Positions 16,241-27,684 of a stretch of DNA of 64,000 nucleotides are shown here, in pieces. This DNA is from an uncultured Paracoccaceae bacterium. GTDB lineage: Bacteria; Pseudomonadota; Alphaproteobacteria; Rhodobacterales; Rhodobacteraceae. The position numbers and the translations under genes were made by a program. Position 1 is the first letter of the stretch, and every line of letters begins with the position of its first letter. Below the pieces are notes generated by a model, which made no database searches, was not told where the DNA came from, and saw only the letters and a list, made by a program, of their open reading frames with translations. The DNA lies in assembly GCA_947497985.1 (NCBI GenBank), contig CANMIX010000004.1:186001-250000 (forward strand). Direction: 5' to 3'.

Positions 16241-16418
16241 TATAGTAACATACTATCCGTGTTCCGTGAGTGGTGGCTTTGGCCTAGGAGCATCAAGCTA
16301 TAATCCCGGCAATTTCCGGGCTCTATGGCTTGTCTGGTCGTGGGTGCTTATTGGTCTGCATCCCGTCCAGAATCTATGAGGGGTCCCATACATCCCCATC
16401 AATGGGGCCCCTCTTTTT
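16241..16418 (+). ncRNA. Candidate structured non-coding RNA ending in a terminator
   Basis: The gap between the LuxR gene and tsf contains a -10-like TATAGT at 16241-16246 and ends in a strong plus-strand terminator: a 12-bp stem (16378-16389 with 16402-16413, one G-T pair) followed by TTTTT at 16414-16418. Between them is a clear stem-loop: AAGCTATA with TATGGCTT enclosing CCCGG/CCGGG (about 16289-16336). No protein frame fits. An RNA of about 165 bases would result. It could also be only the 3' end of the luxR message. No RNA family is recognised. Confidence 0.4.
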
Positions 16419-16510
16419 ATTTCCCTGTATCATGTGCTGTTCCCCGCCTGCGATAACGTTTGCCGTCTCTGTACAAACGTTGAGACCGTAGAATTCCGTC
16501 GGAAAAACAT

Positions 16511-16547
16511 AAAAAATCCGGAGCACCATGTTTCAGGTGCTCCGGAT
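16511..16547 (-). terminator. Rho-independent terminator after tsf
   Basis: A 12-bp perfect stem (16516-16527 with 16536-16547) has an 8-base loop and a TTTTTT run on the minus strand. It lies 26 bases after the tsf stop. Confidence 0.9.
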
Positions 16548-16573
16548 CTAAACAACTTGCGCCGTTTTGACGA

Positions 16574-17452
16574 TTAACCGCCTTGTGCTGCTTTCGCAAC
16601 TTCAGCTGCAAAGTCTTCTTTTTCGACTTCGATGCCTTCGCCAACTTCCAGACGCACAAACCCGGTGATGGTCGCGCCTGCTTCTTTTGCAGCGGCTTCA
16701 ACAGTCAGGTCAGGGTTCACAACAAAGGATTGGTTCAACAGAGTTGCTTCTGCAACGAACTTCTTCATGCGACCAACGATCATTTTCTCGATCACTTGCT
16801 CGGGCTTGCCGGACTCGCGCGCAATATCCATCTGGACTTGCTTTTCTTTTTCGACAACGGCCTGATCCAGGTCTGCTTCGGACAGCGCGGCTGGGTTTAC
16901 AGCTGCAATGTGCATTGCGACCTGTTTGCCGATGGTCTCGTCGCCGCCGTTCATGGCAACCAGAACACCGATTTTACCCATGCCTGCGGTGGCCGCGTTG
17001 TGAACGTAAGCGACAACAGTTTCGCCTTCGATCTTCGCCATGCGACGCAGGTTCATGTTTTCGCCGATGGTGGCGATTTTGTCGGTGATCACGGTGGACA
17101 CTGCTTTGCCGTCGATTTCAGCGGCTGCCAGCGCTTCGGTGTCTGCAACGCCCAATGCGGTGGTTGCGATGCTGGATACCATTTCCTGGAAATCCGCGTT
17201 TTTCGCAACAAAGTCGGTCTCGGAGTTGATTTCAACAGCAACACCGGTGCCGCCGTCAACAACAACAGCTACCAGGCCTTCCGCTGCGGTACGGCCGGAT
17301 TTCTTGGCCGCTTTCGCAAGACCTTTGGTACGCAGCCAGTCGATTGCCGCTTCCATGTCGCCATCGGTTTCGGTCAGCGCTTTTTTGGCGTCCATCATGC
17401 CAGCGCCAGTGGTGTCGCGCAGTTCTTTAACGAGTGCTGCTGTGATTGCCAT
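16574..17452 (-). CDS. tsf: Elongation factor Ts
   Basis: A 292-residue guanine-nucleotide exchange factor for EF-Tu. The N terminus [20 protein letters not shown] is diagnostic, with [20 protein letters not shown] next, the core [12 protein letters not shown], and the dimerisation region towards the C terminus ([15 protein letters not shown]). The frame stays open to 17506, but the start at 17452 is set by family conservation. It is downstream of rpsB on the same strand, the usual bacterial rpsB-tsf operon, and ends with a strong terminator. Confidence 0.97.
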   Translation of the reverse strand: MAITAALVKELRDTTGAGMMDAKKALTETDGDMEAAIDWLRTKGLAKAAKKSGRTAAEGLVAVVVDGGTGVAVEINSETDFVAKNADFQEMVSSIATTALGVADTEALAAAEIDGKAVSTVITDKIATIGENMNLRRMAKIEGETVVAYVHNAATAGMGKIGVLVAMNGGDETIGKQVAMHIAAVNPAALSEADLDQAVVEKEKQVQMDIARESGKPEQVIEKMIVGRMKKFVAEATLLNQSFVVNPDLTVEAAAKEAGATITGFVRLEVGEGIEVEKEDFAAEVAKAAQGG

Positions 17453-17533
17453 CTCTTGGCTCTCCTCAATTCGAAAGGGATTTGGGGCAGGTCTACCCTG
17501 CCCCATATGTCAATCATGTGACATGCGGGAAGA

Positions 17534-18301
17534 TTAGGCTTGGACTTCCTCAGCCACAGCTTCTTCAACCGGAGCTTCTTCGAACTCGCCCAGATCAACA
17601 CCTGCCGCGCCCAATTGAGCGGACATGCCGTCCAGCGCAGCACGGGCTGCCAGGTCGCAGTAAAGCGAGATCGCGCGGGACGCGTCGTCGTTACCCGGGA
17701 TGACATAATCAACGCCATCAGGGGAGCAGTTGGTGTCGACGATCGCAACAACAGGGATACCCAGTTTGTTGGCTTCGGCGATGGCCAGTGCTTCTTTTTT
17801 AACGTCAATCACGAACAACAGGTCAGGAACGCCGCCCATTTCACGGATGCCGCCCAAGGACGCGTTCAGCTTCAGCTGGTCACGCTCCATACCCAGACGC
17901 TCTTTCTTGGTGAGGCCTTCGGCACCGGTTTCCATGCGCTCGTCGATTTCCTTCAGGCGCTGGATCGACTGGGAAACGGTTTTCCAGTTTGTCAGCGTGC
18001 CACCGAGCCAGCGGTGGTTCATGAAGTACTGTGCGGATTTCTCAGCAGCATCGGCAATTGGCTGTGCCGCTTGACGCTTGGTACCAACGAACAGAACGCG
18101 GCCGCCTTTTGCAACGGTGTCACGAACAGCTGTCAGAGCCTGATCCAACAGAGGAACGGTCTGGGTCAGATCCATGATGTGGATGCCGTTACGCGCGCCA
18201 TAGATGTACGGACCCATGCGAGGGTTCCAGCGCTGTGTTTGGTGACCAAAGTGGACGCCAGCTTCCAACAGCTGACGCATGGTGAACTCGGGAAGAGCCA
18301 T
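17534..18301 (-). CDS. rpsB: 30S ribosomal protein S2
   Basis: A 255-residue ribosomal protein of the small subunit. It begins [20 protein letters not shown], the S2 signature, followed by [20 protein letters not shown] and the later [19 protein letters not shown] and [15 protein letters not shown]. The C-terminal acidic tail ([14 protein letters not shown]) is common in alphaproteobacteria. It heads the rpsB-tsf operon, with a good sigma70-type promoter about 130 bases upstream and an untranslated leader of about 120 bases that may mediate feedback by S2. Confidence 0.97.
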   Translation of the reverse strand: MALPEFTMRQLLEAGVHFGHQTQRWNPRMGPYIYGARNGIHIMDLTQTVPLLDQALTAVRDTVAKGGRVLFVGTKRQAAQPIADAAEKSAQYFMNHRWLGGTLTNWKTVSQSIQRLKEIDERMETGAEGLTKKERLGMERDQLKLNASLGGIREMGGVPDLLFVIDVKKEALAIAEANKLGIPVVAIVDTNCSPDGVDYVIPGNDDASRAISLYCDLAARAALDGMSAQLGAAGVDLGEFEEAPVEEAVAEEVQA

Positions 18302-18427
18302 GCTTGTATTCCTTTTCCGGTTTTAATCCTCAGCGGGGGTCTCAGATGCAGATGCATCCAACCGGCGGTCCGTCAGGGATGTCTCCCCTGATCAGGCCAA
18401 ACCCCGCTTGCGGGTTCTAATGGCGCG

Positions 18428-18456
18428 CGTATAGTGGAGATGCCACGGATTGACAA
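18428..18456 (-). promoter_or_regulatory. Promoter of rpsB-tsf
   Basis: On the minus strand TTGTCA (18456-18451) and TATACG (18433-18428) are separated by exactly 17 bases. The leader down to the rpsB start has a GC hairpin (ACCCGCAAGCGGGGTTT, near 18402-18418 on the plus strand), which may belong to an S2 autoregulatory structure. Confidence 0.6.
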
Positions 18457-18502
18457 GCGCAGAAGTGACCAAAGATTTGTTTTCTTCGGCCACGTGATCC
18501 AC

Positions 18503-19327
18503 TCACTTCCGTGCCTCAAATCCACTGTTCACAGCCAATTCGCACGCGGCTGCGAGGGTTTTGCGATTCTTGAAATCTCTCGCCATCAAAGGCGCGTGGA
18601 AAACCACTTCGATTTGCCCTTGTCGCGGGGTCGCCAGGATTTTCAACAGGTTCTCGCCAAAGTTCATTTCCGCCCACCAACCGTAATAACGTGCGGTCTC
18701 TCCAACTGGCGAGTGATAGACGACAGACACCGGTTGTATCGCCAGTTCGTCGCGCAGTTCATCGCTCGTAAATGGCTGAAACAATGTGCTTTTGAAGGGC
18801 AGGACACGACAGCCGTCGGTTGAAGTACCTTCGGGGAAAAACAACAGCTTATGCCCCGCTTTTAACCGGTCTTTGATCAGCTGCGTCTGTTCTTGTGCCT
18901 GTGCCCGGTCACGCTCGATAAAGACTGTTCCTGTGGCTTTGGCAAGCCAGCCGATGCCGGGCCAATTGGCGACTTCTGCTTTGGATACAAAAGTGACCCT
19001 GTTTGCGGCGTGCAATGTGAAAATATCAAGCCAGGTCGAATGGTTTGCCACAACCGCGCCAGGGCTGCGCATGCTTTCTCCGGTAACTTTAAACCGGAAC
19101 CCCATGATCCAAAGGGAGAGACGCCCGATTTTTTGGGCGATGTGCCCGCTCACCGGCCGCTTGGCGCCGGTTAAGGGGCGTTCGATCAACCGCACCAACC
19201 ACAGCACCAGCAGACATGAAATATTCAGAACCATCATTGGGGGCATGCGAAGTGCGATCAACAGCCATCCCTGAAGAGTTATTTGCACCGGGTCGGGTGC
19301 GGTCTCACTGTGCCAGCTCATCGACAT
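18503..19327 (-). CDS. olsA: Lyso-ornithine lipid O-acyltransferase (PlsC family)
   Basis: A 274-residue membrane acyltransferase. The catalytic HX4D motif is NHSTWLDIF and the substrate motif is FFPEGTSTDG. One or two N-terminal membrane segments are present (IALRMPPMMVLNISCLLVLW). It starts three bases after the olsB stop, so the two are translated together; this order supports ornithine-lipid synthesis, where OlsA adds the second acyl chain. A general 1-acyl-glycerol-3-phosphate acyltransferase is the alternative if the context is ignored. Confidence 0.85.
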   Translation of the reverse strand: MSMSWHSETAPDPVQITLQGWLLIALRMPPMMVLNISCLLVLWLVRLIERPLTGAKRPVSGHIAQKIGRLSLWIMGFRFKVTGESMRSPGAVVANHSTWLDIFTLHAANRVTFVSKAEVANWPGIGWLAKATGTVFIERDRAQAQEQTQLIKDRLKAGHKLLFFPEGTSTDGCRVLPFKSTLFQPFTSDELRDELAIQPVSVVYHSPVGETARYYGWWAEMNFGENLLKILATPRQGQIEVVFHAPLMARDFKNRKTLAAACELAVNSGFEARK

Positions 19328-19330
19328 AAA

Positions 19331-20083
19331 TTAACGCTCACCTGTATAAATTTTTCGTTGTCGTTCGTTCATTCGTGCGGTGTCCAGGATCAAACAGACA
19401 TCGGTCGTATTGAAGGCATGATCAACATAAGCCCCCTGCCCGACAAAGCCGCCCAAACGCAAATAGGCCTTTATTAGAGCCGGTATTTGCACCATGGCGG
19501 CGCGCCGATCCAAGTTCTCCAGGGGGATCAAATCCATGGATTGAAATGCCTTAGCGCGAACGCGCAAGTCTTCGGGTGCAAGGTGGTTGTGGTGCAGGAT
19601 CGACAGCGGCGCAGCGAGCGCCGAAATGTCGGTTCCGTGAAAGCTCGCCGTGCCAAATAAGATCTCGATCTCATGGGCCCGCACATATTGCGACAGGCCG
19701 TTCCACAAATGATACATTGCAGTCCCGCCGCGATAGTTGGGATGTAAACAAGACCGGCCTAGCTCAAGCACTTTGCGCCCCGAGTTTTGCAAAACCCCCA
19801 GATCATATTCATCATCCGAGTAGAACTGACCGATTTTCTCAGCCTGTTCGCCGCGCAACAGCCGATAAACGCCGACGACCTGACCATTGGCATTATCACT
19901 GGCAATCATATGATCGAAATAGGGATCAAACCGGTCACGCTCCAAGCCGGCCTCGTGGTCAACCAGGTCTCCGTCGCCGCCCAGCTCCCGCACAAAAACG
20001 TCATACCGGAGCGCTTGCGCGGCGCGCAATTCCTCCTCGGTTTCGGCGATTTTTACGGTAAAGTCTTGCGTGGGGGCGGCCAT
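19331..20083 (-). CDS. olsB: L-ornithine N(alpha)-acyltransferase
   Basis: A 250-residue GNAT-fold acyltransferase (PF13444 type). Typical parts are LRAAQALRYDVFVRELGG, DPYFDHMIASD, GVYRLLRGEQAEK and LELGRSCLHPNYRGG. It transfers a 3-hydroxyacyl group from acyl carrier protein to ornithine, giving lyso-ornithine lipid, and OlsA completes the lipid. These phosphorus-free membrane lipids are often induced by PhoB under phosphate limitation in alphaproteobacteria, but no clear Pho box is seen here. Confidence 0.9.
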   Translation of the reverse strand: MAAPTQDFTVKIAETEEELRAAQALRYDVFVRELGGDGDLVDHEAGLERDRFDPYFDHMIASDNANGQVVGVYRLLRGEQAEKIGQFYSDDEYDLGVLQNSGRKVLELGRSCLHPNYRGGTAMYHLWNGLSQYVRAHEIEILFGTASFHGTDISALAAPLSILHHNHLAPEDLRVRAKAFQSMDLIPLENLDRRAAMVQIPALIKAYLRLGGFVGQGAYVDHAFNTTDVCLILDTARMNERQRKIYTGER

Positions 20084-20190
20084 TGGTCATCCAAGTCGGT
20101 TCTTACTTGCGCGCAGATATCCCATGAGGCACAGGTTGAGCAAGTTTAAGTCAAATCTTCTTGATTAAGTTAACGGTTCATCAACCGTTT

Positions 20191-20373
20191 TCACTGATCA
20201 AAAACGGGGATTAATGCGACCCGCGCACCGTCGATCACCAACTTCCCTTGGTCGGGAAAGTTTACGGTAATTTTGCCGCCCGCGTTGGATTGTACCTGTC
20301 CCAAACCCCACTCGGGGTGGTCCGGATGTTTAACAAACATGCCGGGAGCAAGAACAGAGTTGAGGTCATTCAT
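20191..20373 (-). CDS. DUF3553 family protein
   Basis: A 60-residue protein. APGMFVKHPDHPEWGLGQVQ is the DUF3553 signature, a small beta-barrel-like module also found at the C termini of some helicases. The start codon (20373) is 27 bases from the divergent chpT start. The function is unknown; a nucleic-acid-binding role is only inferred from the fold. Just past the stop is a 7-bp inverted repeat (AACGGTT-CATC-AACCGTT, 20172-20189) without a T-run. Confidence 0.75.
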   Translation of the reverse strand: MNDLNSVLAPGMFVKHPDHPEWGLGQVQSNAGGKITVNFPDQGKLVIDGARVALIPVFDQ

Positions 20374-20400
20374 AACGGGTGGCTCACATCGGAGGAAAAC

Positions 20401-20997
20401 ATGGCCGTAGATAACGTTAATCTCGCCACTTTGATAGGGTCTCGTATCTGCCACGATCTGATTAGCCCTGTGGGTGCAATCAACAACGGGTTGGAGCTGT
20501 TGGGCATGGCCGGTGCCGTCGACGGTCCGGAGCTGGAATTGATTTCCGACAGTGTTGGCAACGCCAATGCCCGCATCAGGTTTTTTCGCATCGCTTTTGG
20601 CGCCGCAGGCGAGCAAGGCCTGGGCAACGCCGAAGTCACCTCTGTTCTTGACGACCTAAGCAAAGGTGGACGGCTAAAGTATAAGTGGCACCCTAAAGAA
20701 GCGATCTCGCGGGCTGAGGTACGTGTGGCCTTCCTTGCTGCACTTTGCCTTGAAAGTGCCCTACCCTATGGCGGCGAAGTCGAGATGCAGAAAACCGGCG
20801 AAAGCTGGACCATCTCTGGTTCCGGGCGCAAAGTGAATTTAGATTCTGGATTGTGGACCTGGTTGACTGGTGTCGAAGGGACGACAAAAATTTCCCCCGC
20901 TTTGGTCCAATTTGCGCTTTTGCCTGATCTGGCGAAAGAACTTGATCGCAGCATTACATATACGCAAAGCGAAACCGGCGTTTCACTCAGCTTCTAA
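20401..20997 (+). CDS. chpT: Histidine phosphotransferase ChpT
   Basis: A 198-residue phosphotransfer protein of the CckA-ChpT-CtrA relay. The phosphorylated His is in GSRICHDLISPVGAINNGLE, and the rest forms a degenerate GHKL-like domain (AEVRVAFLAALCLESALPYG). The frame opens at 20248, but family alignment and length place the start at 20401. In Rhodobacterales this relay controls motility, gene transfer agents and other traits rather than viability. It ends in a bidirectional terminator shared with proA. Confidence 0.88.
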   Translation: MAVDNVNLATLIGSRICHDLISPVGAINNGLELLGMAGAVDGPELELISDSVGNANARIRFFRIAFGAAGEQGLGNAEVTSVLDDLSKGGRLKYKWHPKEAISRAEVRVAFLAALCLESALPYGGEVEMQKTGESWTISGSGRKVNLDSGLWTWLTGVEGTTKISPALVQFALLPDLAKELDRSITYTQSETGVSLSF

Positions 20998-21018
20998 CAG
21001 ATGGCTTACAAATTGCGG

Positions 21019-21047
21019 AAAAAGCGCCGGTTTTCCCGGCGCTTTTT
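21019..21047. terminator. Bidirectional terminator between chpT and proA
   Basis: AAAAAGCGCCGG (21019-21030) pairs with CCGGCGCTTTTT (21036-21047) around a 5-base loop, giving A- and T-runs that serve both strands. Confidence 0.9.
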
Positions 21048-21049
21048 AT

Positions 21050-22315
21050 TTAGTTGCGGACTGTACCGTTACCACGCACCAAATATTTGAAGCTGGTAAG
21101 CTGCGCGGCACCAACCGGTCCACGCGCATGCATTTTACCCGTAGCAATGCCAATTTCCGCTCCCATGCCAAATTCGCTGCCGTCGGCAAACTGGGTTGAG
21201 GCATTGTGCATCAAGATTGCGCTGTCCAGCTCATTGAAAAACTGGGCAACGGCAGCGTCATCTTCGGTGATGATACAATCGGTGTGCTGCGAGTGGTGGT
21301 CGCGAACAAAGGCGATCGCTTCGTCAATATCTGCCACAGGACGCGCCGCAATGATGGCGTCCAGATATTCCTTGCCCCAATCTTCGTCTGTCGCAGTCTG
21401 CATGCCTGCGGGGCCTTTCAGGCCTTCGGCGGCGTGGATTTCGATCCCGGCCTCTGACAGCGCAGTTAGGATATCGGCGCCGAGACCGTCAACGATGTCT
21501 TGGTGGATCAACAGACATTCCGCAGCACCACAAATACCCGTGCGGCGGGTTTTGGCGTTCAAGACCACATCCAAGGCCTTTTTCGGATCGGCGGATTTGT
21601 CGATGTAGACGTGCACGATCCCTTCGAGGTGAGCAAACACAGGCACGCGGGCCTCACGCTGCACAAGGCCTACCAGCCCTTTACCACCACGGGGGACGAT
21701 GACATCGACGTAATCAGTCATGGTCAAAAGCTCTTGTACAGCCGCACGGTCGCGGGTTGGCACAAGTTGAACCGCGTCTTCGGGAAGATCGGCGGCTTTC
21801 AAGCCTTCAACCAGACAGGCATGAATGGCTTGTGAGGAATAGAAGCTCTCAGAACCACCGCGCAGGATCACCGCATTGCCGGATTTCAGGCACAGGGCCC
21901 CAGCGTCGGCGGTCACATTGGGGCGGCTTTCATAGATCACGCCAATTACCCCCAACGGCGTGCGCACACGCTGGATGTTGATGCCCGAGGGCTGATCCCA
22001 TTCCGTTAGCACTTCACCAACAGGGTCGTCCTGCCCTGCGATAGCGCGCAGACCGTCCACAATGCTTTGGATGCGATCGTCATTCAATTCCAGACGATCC
22101 ATCATTGCAGCCGTCAGGCCTTTGTTGCGGCCAAACTCTAGATCTTTGGCATTGGCCTCGATGATGGACGCGCGGTTTGCCCAGACCGCATCTGCTGCAG
22201 TTTGCAGGGCCTTTGCTTTGCGTTCGGCACTGGCTGTTGCCAACAAACCAGCTGCTTTCTTTGCACGTTTGCCCAAGTCTTCCATCAGGGCGGGAATATT
22301 TTCCAAGTCTTTCAT
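21050..22315 (-). CDS. proA: Gamma-glutamyl phosphate reductase
   Basis: A 421-residue NADPH enzyme of the second step of proline synthesis, reducing glutamyl-5-phosphate to the semialdehyde. Seen in order: [54 protein letters not shown], and the catalytic Cys region [13 protein letters not shown]. The C terminus [15 protein letters not shown] is typical. It lies 79 bases after proB on the same strand. Confidence 0.95.
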   Translation of the reverse strand: MKDLENIPALMEDLGKRAKKAAGLLATASAERKAKALQTAADAVWANRASIIEANAKDLEFGRNKGLTAAMMDRLELNDDRIQSIVDGLRAIAGQDDPVGEVLTEWDQPSGINIQRVRTPLGVIGVIYESRPNVTADAGALCLKSGNAVILRGGSESFYSSQAIHACLVEGLKAADLPEDAVQLVPTRDRAAVQELLTMTDYVDVIVPRGGKGLVGLVQREARVPVFAHLEGIVHVYIDKSADPKKALDVVLNAKTRRTGICGAAECLLIHQDIVDGLGADILTALSEAGIEIHAAEGLKGPAGMQTATDEDWGKEYLDAIIAARPVADIDEAIAFVRDHHSQHTDCIITEDDAAVAQFFNELDSAILMHNASTQFADGSEFGMGAEIGIATGKMHARGPVGAAQLTSFKYLVRGNGTVRN

Positions 22316-22394
22316 AACTGTGTTGCCTTTTTCTGTGGCATGCCAGAACGGATCTGGCGAAAATTCGGTGCACGGCGCGAGGGGCTAAGTTCCC

Positions 22395-24562
<2,168 letters not shown>

Positions 24563-24569
24563 TCATAAT

Positions 24570-24595
24570 GGGCAAAAGACCGGTGCCTTTTGCCC
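24570..24595 (-). other. Hairpin between the GNAT gene and obg
   Basis: GGGCAAAAG (24570-24578) and CTTTTGCCC (24587-24595) form a perfect 9-bp stem with an 8-base loop. On the minus strand it is upstream of obg. It could be an attenuator or an RNA-processing site within the operon; there is no clear T-run. Confidence 0.4.
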
Positions 24596-24642
24596 TTGGG
24601 GTTGGTTTTGCCTGCTTTAACGTAAAGTGACCCGGGGGCCAA

Positions 24643-25179
24643 TCACAGTTTTCGGCTGTAGGTCCATGTTGGAACATTTGCATCGCGCGCGACCGAGAAT
24701 GTCTCGGCGTCGCCCAAGTATTCAAATCCGCAATGGGTCAGCACCCGGGCCGAGGCCGGATTGTCCTGAAATGCAGTTGCAAACATTGCACCATCGCTAA
24801 ATGGGTTTGCATCGATCAACGCTTGCAAGGCCGCCGAGGCGAGGCCTGTGTTCCAAAAAGTTGGCGCGATCCAGAACCCGACCTCAGATTGGCTGCGATC
24901 CATCCTTTTGAGGGAGATAACCCCCATAAGTTCGGCGCCATCCTCGCGCGTGCCATCGATCGCCCAGACAAATTCGTTTTGTTCGGCTTGCATCGCGCGT
25001 TCAACAAAGGCCTCTGTCGCGCCTGGCGGCAAAGGATGCGGGATTGAGCTGGTCATACGCGACACACGCTCATCGGCTGCGTAATGTGAAATCAAACCCG
25101 CGTCGGATTTACGCAACGGGCGCAATTCGAAACGAGTTGTCTCGATCGAGGGCTGTTCAACGATTTGATCCAGGCTCAT
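24643..25179 (-). CDS. GNAT-family N-acetyltransferase (RimJ/RimL-like)
   Basis: A 178-residue acetyltransferase. It has the RimJ/RimL layout: ETTRFELRPLRKSDAGLISH at the N terminus, GVISLKRMDRSQSEVGFWI, and the acetyl-CoA region ending DNPASARVLTHCGFEYLG. The start at 25179 has a near-perfect ribosome site AAAGGAGG eleven bases upstream; the frame opens at 25224. A GNAT gene between rpmA and obg is a recurring arrangement in Rhodobacteraceae. The substrate is unknown. Confidence 0.85.
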   Translation of the reverse strand: MSLDQIVEQPSIETTRFELRPLRKSDAGLISHYAADERVSRMTSSIPHPLPPGATEAFVERAMQAEQNEFVWAIDGTREDGAELMGVISLKRMDRSQSEVGFWIAPTFWNTGLASAALQALIDANPFSDGAMFATAFQDNPASARVLTHCGFEYLGDAETFSVARDANVPTWTYSRKL

Positions 25180-25390
25180 ATCTACGCTCCTCCTTTGAAC
25201 GCATCTTTCGTGGCGAAATGCCAAACATTCCGCCGTACCGACACATAGACGAGATAGGAAGCGACAAGCTGTCGTACAATGACCATCCCCAACACATCCG
25301 CCGGAAATAGCCGACGGCTGTGCCTCACTCCCATATGGGGAATTACATTGCGAATTCGTAACCCAAACATGTGTCTAACGTCAAAAACGA

Positions 25391-25430
25391 AAAAGGGACC
25401 GGCTTAATCGCCGATCCCCTGAATTTTTTA
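25391..25430. terminator. Terminator downstream of rpmA
   Basis: GGGACCGGC (25395-25403) pairs with GCCGATCCC (25410-25418) around 6 bases. On the minus strand it is followed by TTTTTCG, and on the plus strand GAATTTTTT follows. It separates rplU-rpmA from the GNAT-obg genes at least in part. Confidence 0.75.
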
Positions 25431-25450
25431 CTAAGCTTTCAGGCTTCGGT

Positions 25451-25720
25451 TTACTCAGCGGCCTCCGCCACCGGGAGAACCGAAATGAAAGTGCGGCCTT
25501 TGAGGCCTTTTTGGAAGCTTACCGCGCCTTCGACAGTTGCAAAGATGGTGTGATCTTTGCCCATGCCAACGCCTTCGCCCGGCCAAAACTTGGTGCCGCG
25601 CTGACGCACGATGATGTTGCCTGCGATTGCAGCCTGACCACCAAACAGTTTTACGCCAAGACGACGACCGGCAGAGTCGCGACCGTTACGGGATGAACCG
25701 CCAGCTTTCTTATGTGCCAT
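25451..25720 (-). CDS. rpmA: 50S ribosomal protein L27
   Basis: An 89-residue ribosomal protein near the peptidyl transferase centre. [20 protein letters not shown] at the N terminus and [20 protein letters not shown] are diagnostic. It follows rplU by 12 bases in the standard order and is followed by a terminator. Confidence 0.97.
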   Translation of the reverse strand: MAHKKAGGSSRNGRDSAGRRLGVKLFGGQAAIAGNIIVRQRGTKFWPGEGVGMGKDHTIFATVEGAVSFQKGLKGRTFISVLPVAEAAE

Positions 25721-25732
25721 AAGTGTCTCTCC

Positions 25733-26326
25733 TTAGCCCTGGGCCAGATCTTTGGCCTGTGCAACCCATTCGGGCTTCACTTTGATGGTGTCGATAGCAG
25801 CAATTGCGTCTTCGGACAAGGCTGCGATCTGAGCGAACGAGGTCAGGCCTGCTTCTACCAATTTCTTGGCGGCTGCGGGACCAACGCCGGTCAGCTGGGT
25901 CAGATCGTCGGAACCACCTGCGGCAGCAGCCGGAGCGGCTTTTGCAGCAGCTGCAGGAGCAGCGGAGGTTTCGCCTTTGCCGGTTGCAACTTTGATACCG
26001 GATTTATCAGCACCAGATGCCAGGATCTCAGTGATCTTGATCAGGGTCAGCTTTTGACGGTGACCTTTGGTGCGTTTGGAGCTGTGCTTACGACGACGTT
26101 TGACAAAGTTGATGACCTTGTCGCCTTTGATTTGGTCGACCACTTCGGCTTGAACGGCAGCGCCGTCAACCAGAGGTGCACCAACAACCGGTGCGTCACC
26201 GCCCAGCATCAGGATGTCGTTGAATTGAACAGTTTCGCCAGCGTCAGCAGCCAGTTTTTCGACACGCAGGATATCACCTGCCTGTACTTTGTACTGCTTG
26301 CCGCCAGTCTTGAGGACCGCGAACAT
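25733..26326 (-). CDS. rplU: 50S ribosomal protein L21 with C-terminal helix-hairpin-helix extension
   Basis: A 197-residue protein. Residues 1-104 are ordinary L21 (MFAVLKTGGKQYKVQAGDIL to KRRRKHSSKRTKGHRQKLT). An Ala-rich linker (about 115-138) leads to a 55-residue domain DDLTQLTGVGPAAAKKLVEA with the HhH pattern GVGPAAAKKL. This tail nearly doubles the 103-residue bacterial protein. Such tails occur in L21 of related alphaproteobacteria; their job is not known to me. A possible promoter has a perfect TTGACA at 26500-26495 on the minus strand. Confidence 0.95.
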   Translation of the reverse strand: MFAVLKTGGKQYKVQAGDILRVEKLAADAGETVQFNDILMLGGDAPVVGAPLVDGAAVQAEVVDQIKGDKVINFVKRRRKHSSKRTKGHRQKLTLIKITEILASGADKSGIKVATGKGETSAAPAAAAKAAPAAAAGGSDDLTQLTGVGPAAAKKLVEAGLTSFAQIAALSEDAIAAIDTIKVKPEWVAQAKDLAQG

Positions 26327-26520
26327 TGCGTTTTCCTTTTGTTACCCGCGTTCTACGGTCCCCGTGAGGGCGTTTTAGGTACCAATGGCACCCACCTCGA
26401 ACAGCGCGCCCCCTTGCGAGGCGTATGACAGAATAATCCCGGCGCAGACAGAATCCGTGCCGGGATGCGGCCTTTTGCAGTTAAAAGGCAAAATTGTCAA
26501 CTCTGCGATGCCACCGAGCG

Positions 26521-27360
26521 TCAGATATCTTCGCTGGGACCGATATTGGCCAGACGGTGGGCCAAGTCTTCGTAGCGGGACGCGGTGATTTCAAACTGGA
26601 TTGCATTCAAAAGTTGATAGACCTTTTGCATCTGAGGCGTTTCAAGCGCGTCGGAATATGCTTCAAGCTCAGCGTTTGTGAAGTCTTGATATGCATAGGC
26701 CGACGAAGTCAATCCGCTCGTCTGCATGCTCAGCCGCATTTCAGCTTCCTGCGCTTCCAATTGTTCTTTCAGATCTTTAGGGTCAAGCTGCAGCTCAATC
26801 ATCCCAGCGGCAACAGCGGCCATAATGAACCGAAATTGCACTTCTTGGATCGCTTTGACGGAATTCTCACCGGCTTCGACGGCGCGCCCCATACGCTTCA
26901 GGATCTCGACACGTTCATTGCCCTGTTGAACCAGGTCGGAAATGATCCGCTCTCCGGCGATGTGTTTTGTTTCGCCGTCGGCGACAAGATGGGACGCGTT
27001 TTCAGCCCGTACCAACCGTTGGCCCAGCTCGGTTGCATAAAAGTCTTCAGCATGGGTCAGAACATCATCGGCAAGCGTTTGCTCCAGGAAATCAAGCGCT
27101 TCACTGCGCATGGATCCAAGGGCAAAGACGTCTTCGGCAATCACGTCCCACGTGGGGCCAAAATCGCGCGGGTCAAGACCGATGATGCCAGGCGCGTTTT
27201 CAGCCGAAAGCGCGATGCTGTCCAAGGCCACGTCAAATCCTGTGACATTCAGAAACGTCGCAATGCGATCACGGTCCGCAGCAAAGGTAACGGTCGCGTT
27301 CAAAACCATGGCGCAGACAAGCAAAATAACGGGGCGGAGAAAGATTTTTTTTAAGGTCAT
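26521..27360 (-). CDS. Periplasmic DUF2059 family protein
   Basis: A 279-residue exported protein. A signal peptide covers about residues 1-24 (LRPVILLVCAMVLNATVTFA, then AD). The remainder is mostly helical, and the DUF2059 pattern FYATELGQRLVRAE (usually FYxSxxGxxL) occurs around residues 105-120, repeated more weakly near FTNAELEAYSDALET. The start at 27360 gives a proper signal peptide; the frame extends to 27417. The function is unknown. Confidence 0.75.
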   Translation of the reverse strand: MTLKKIFLRPVILLVCAMVLNATVTFAADRDRIATFLNVTGFDVALDSIALSAENAPGIIGLDPRDFGPTWDVIAEDVFALGSMRSEALDFLEQTLADDVLTHAEDFYATELGQRLVRAENASHLVADGETKHIAGERIISDLVQQGNERVEILKRMGRAVEAGENSVKAIQEVQFRFIMAAVAAGMIELQLDPKDLKEQLEAQEAEMRLSMQTSGLTSSAYAYQDFTNAELEAYSDALETPQMQKVYQLLNAIQFEITASRYEDLAHRLANIGPSEDI

Positions 27361-27484
27361 GAACAAGAGCTTAAGCCAAAGATCACAACGGACAAGGAAA
27401 AATGCGGACTTCTCCAAAAAGTTTGATTTTCCGCTTGCGTGCTCAGCGTGTGACCTTTAAACGCCCCTCCAATCGCTCAAGCGC

Positions 27485-27574
27485 GGAGAGGTGCCGGAGT
27501 GGTCGAACGGGGCGGTCTCGAAAACCGTTGTCCCTTCACGGGGACCCAGGGTTCGAATCCCTGTCTCTCCGCCA
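27485..27574 (+). tRNA. tRNA-Ser (anticodon CGA)
   Basis: The acceptor arm GGAGAGG pairs with TCTCTCC (one G-T), then discriminator G and encoded CCA (27572-27574). The anticodon stem CGGT/ACCG holds loop CTCGAAA, with anticodon CGA for codon UCG. The long variable arm (TGTCCCTTCACGGGGACC) and the T loop GGTTCGAATCC confirm a class II serine tRNA. Confidence 0.96.
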
Positions 27575-27684
27575 TTTTATATGCCCTATAAAGTCCTGCT
27601 TCGATACGACGAAGAACTCATAGTCCGGGCGAATGTCCCGTCTGCGTAAACGGCGGCACATACTACTGGAATGAAACGCCGACC

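Noticed and set aside
16583-17521. 312-codon plus-strand frame opposite tsf
   Set aside because: It is the complement of a certain EF-Ts gene; the translation is rich in Phe, Cys and Gly as expected from antisense of a conserved gene.
17540-18391. 283-codon plus-strand frame opposite rpsB
   Set aside because: Antisense shadow of rpsB, caused by strong codon bias in the ribosomal gene.
25182-25370. 62-codon minus-strand frame between rpmA and the GNAT gene
   Set aside because: No ribosome site or family; the region is better explained as a spacer with a terminator.
25712-26428. 238-codon plus-strand frame opposite rplU
   Set aside because: Antisense to L21 and its Ala-rich tail; no independent evidence.
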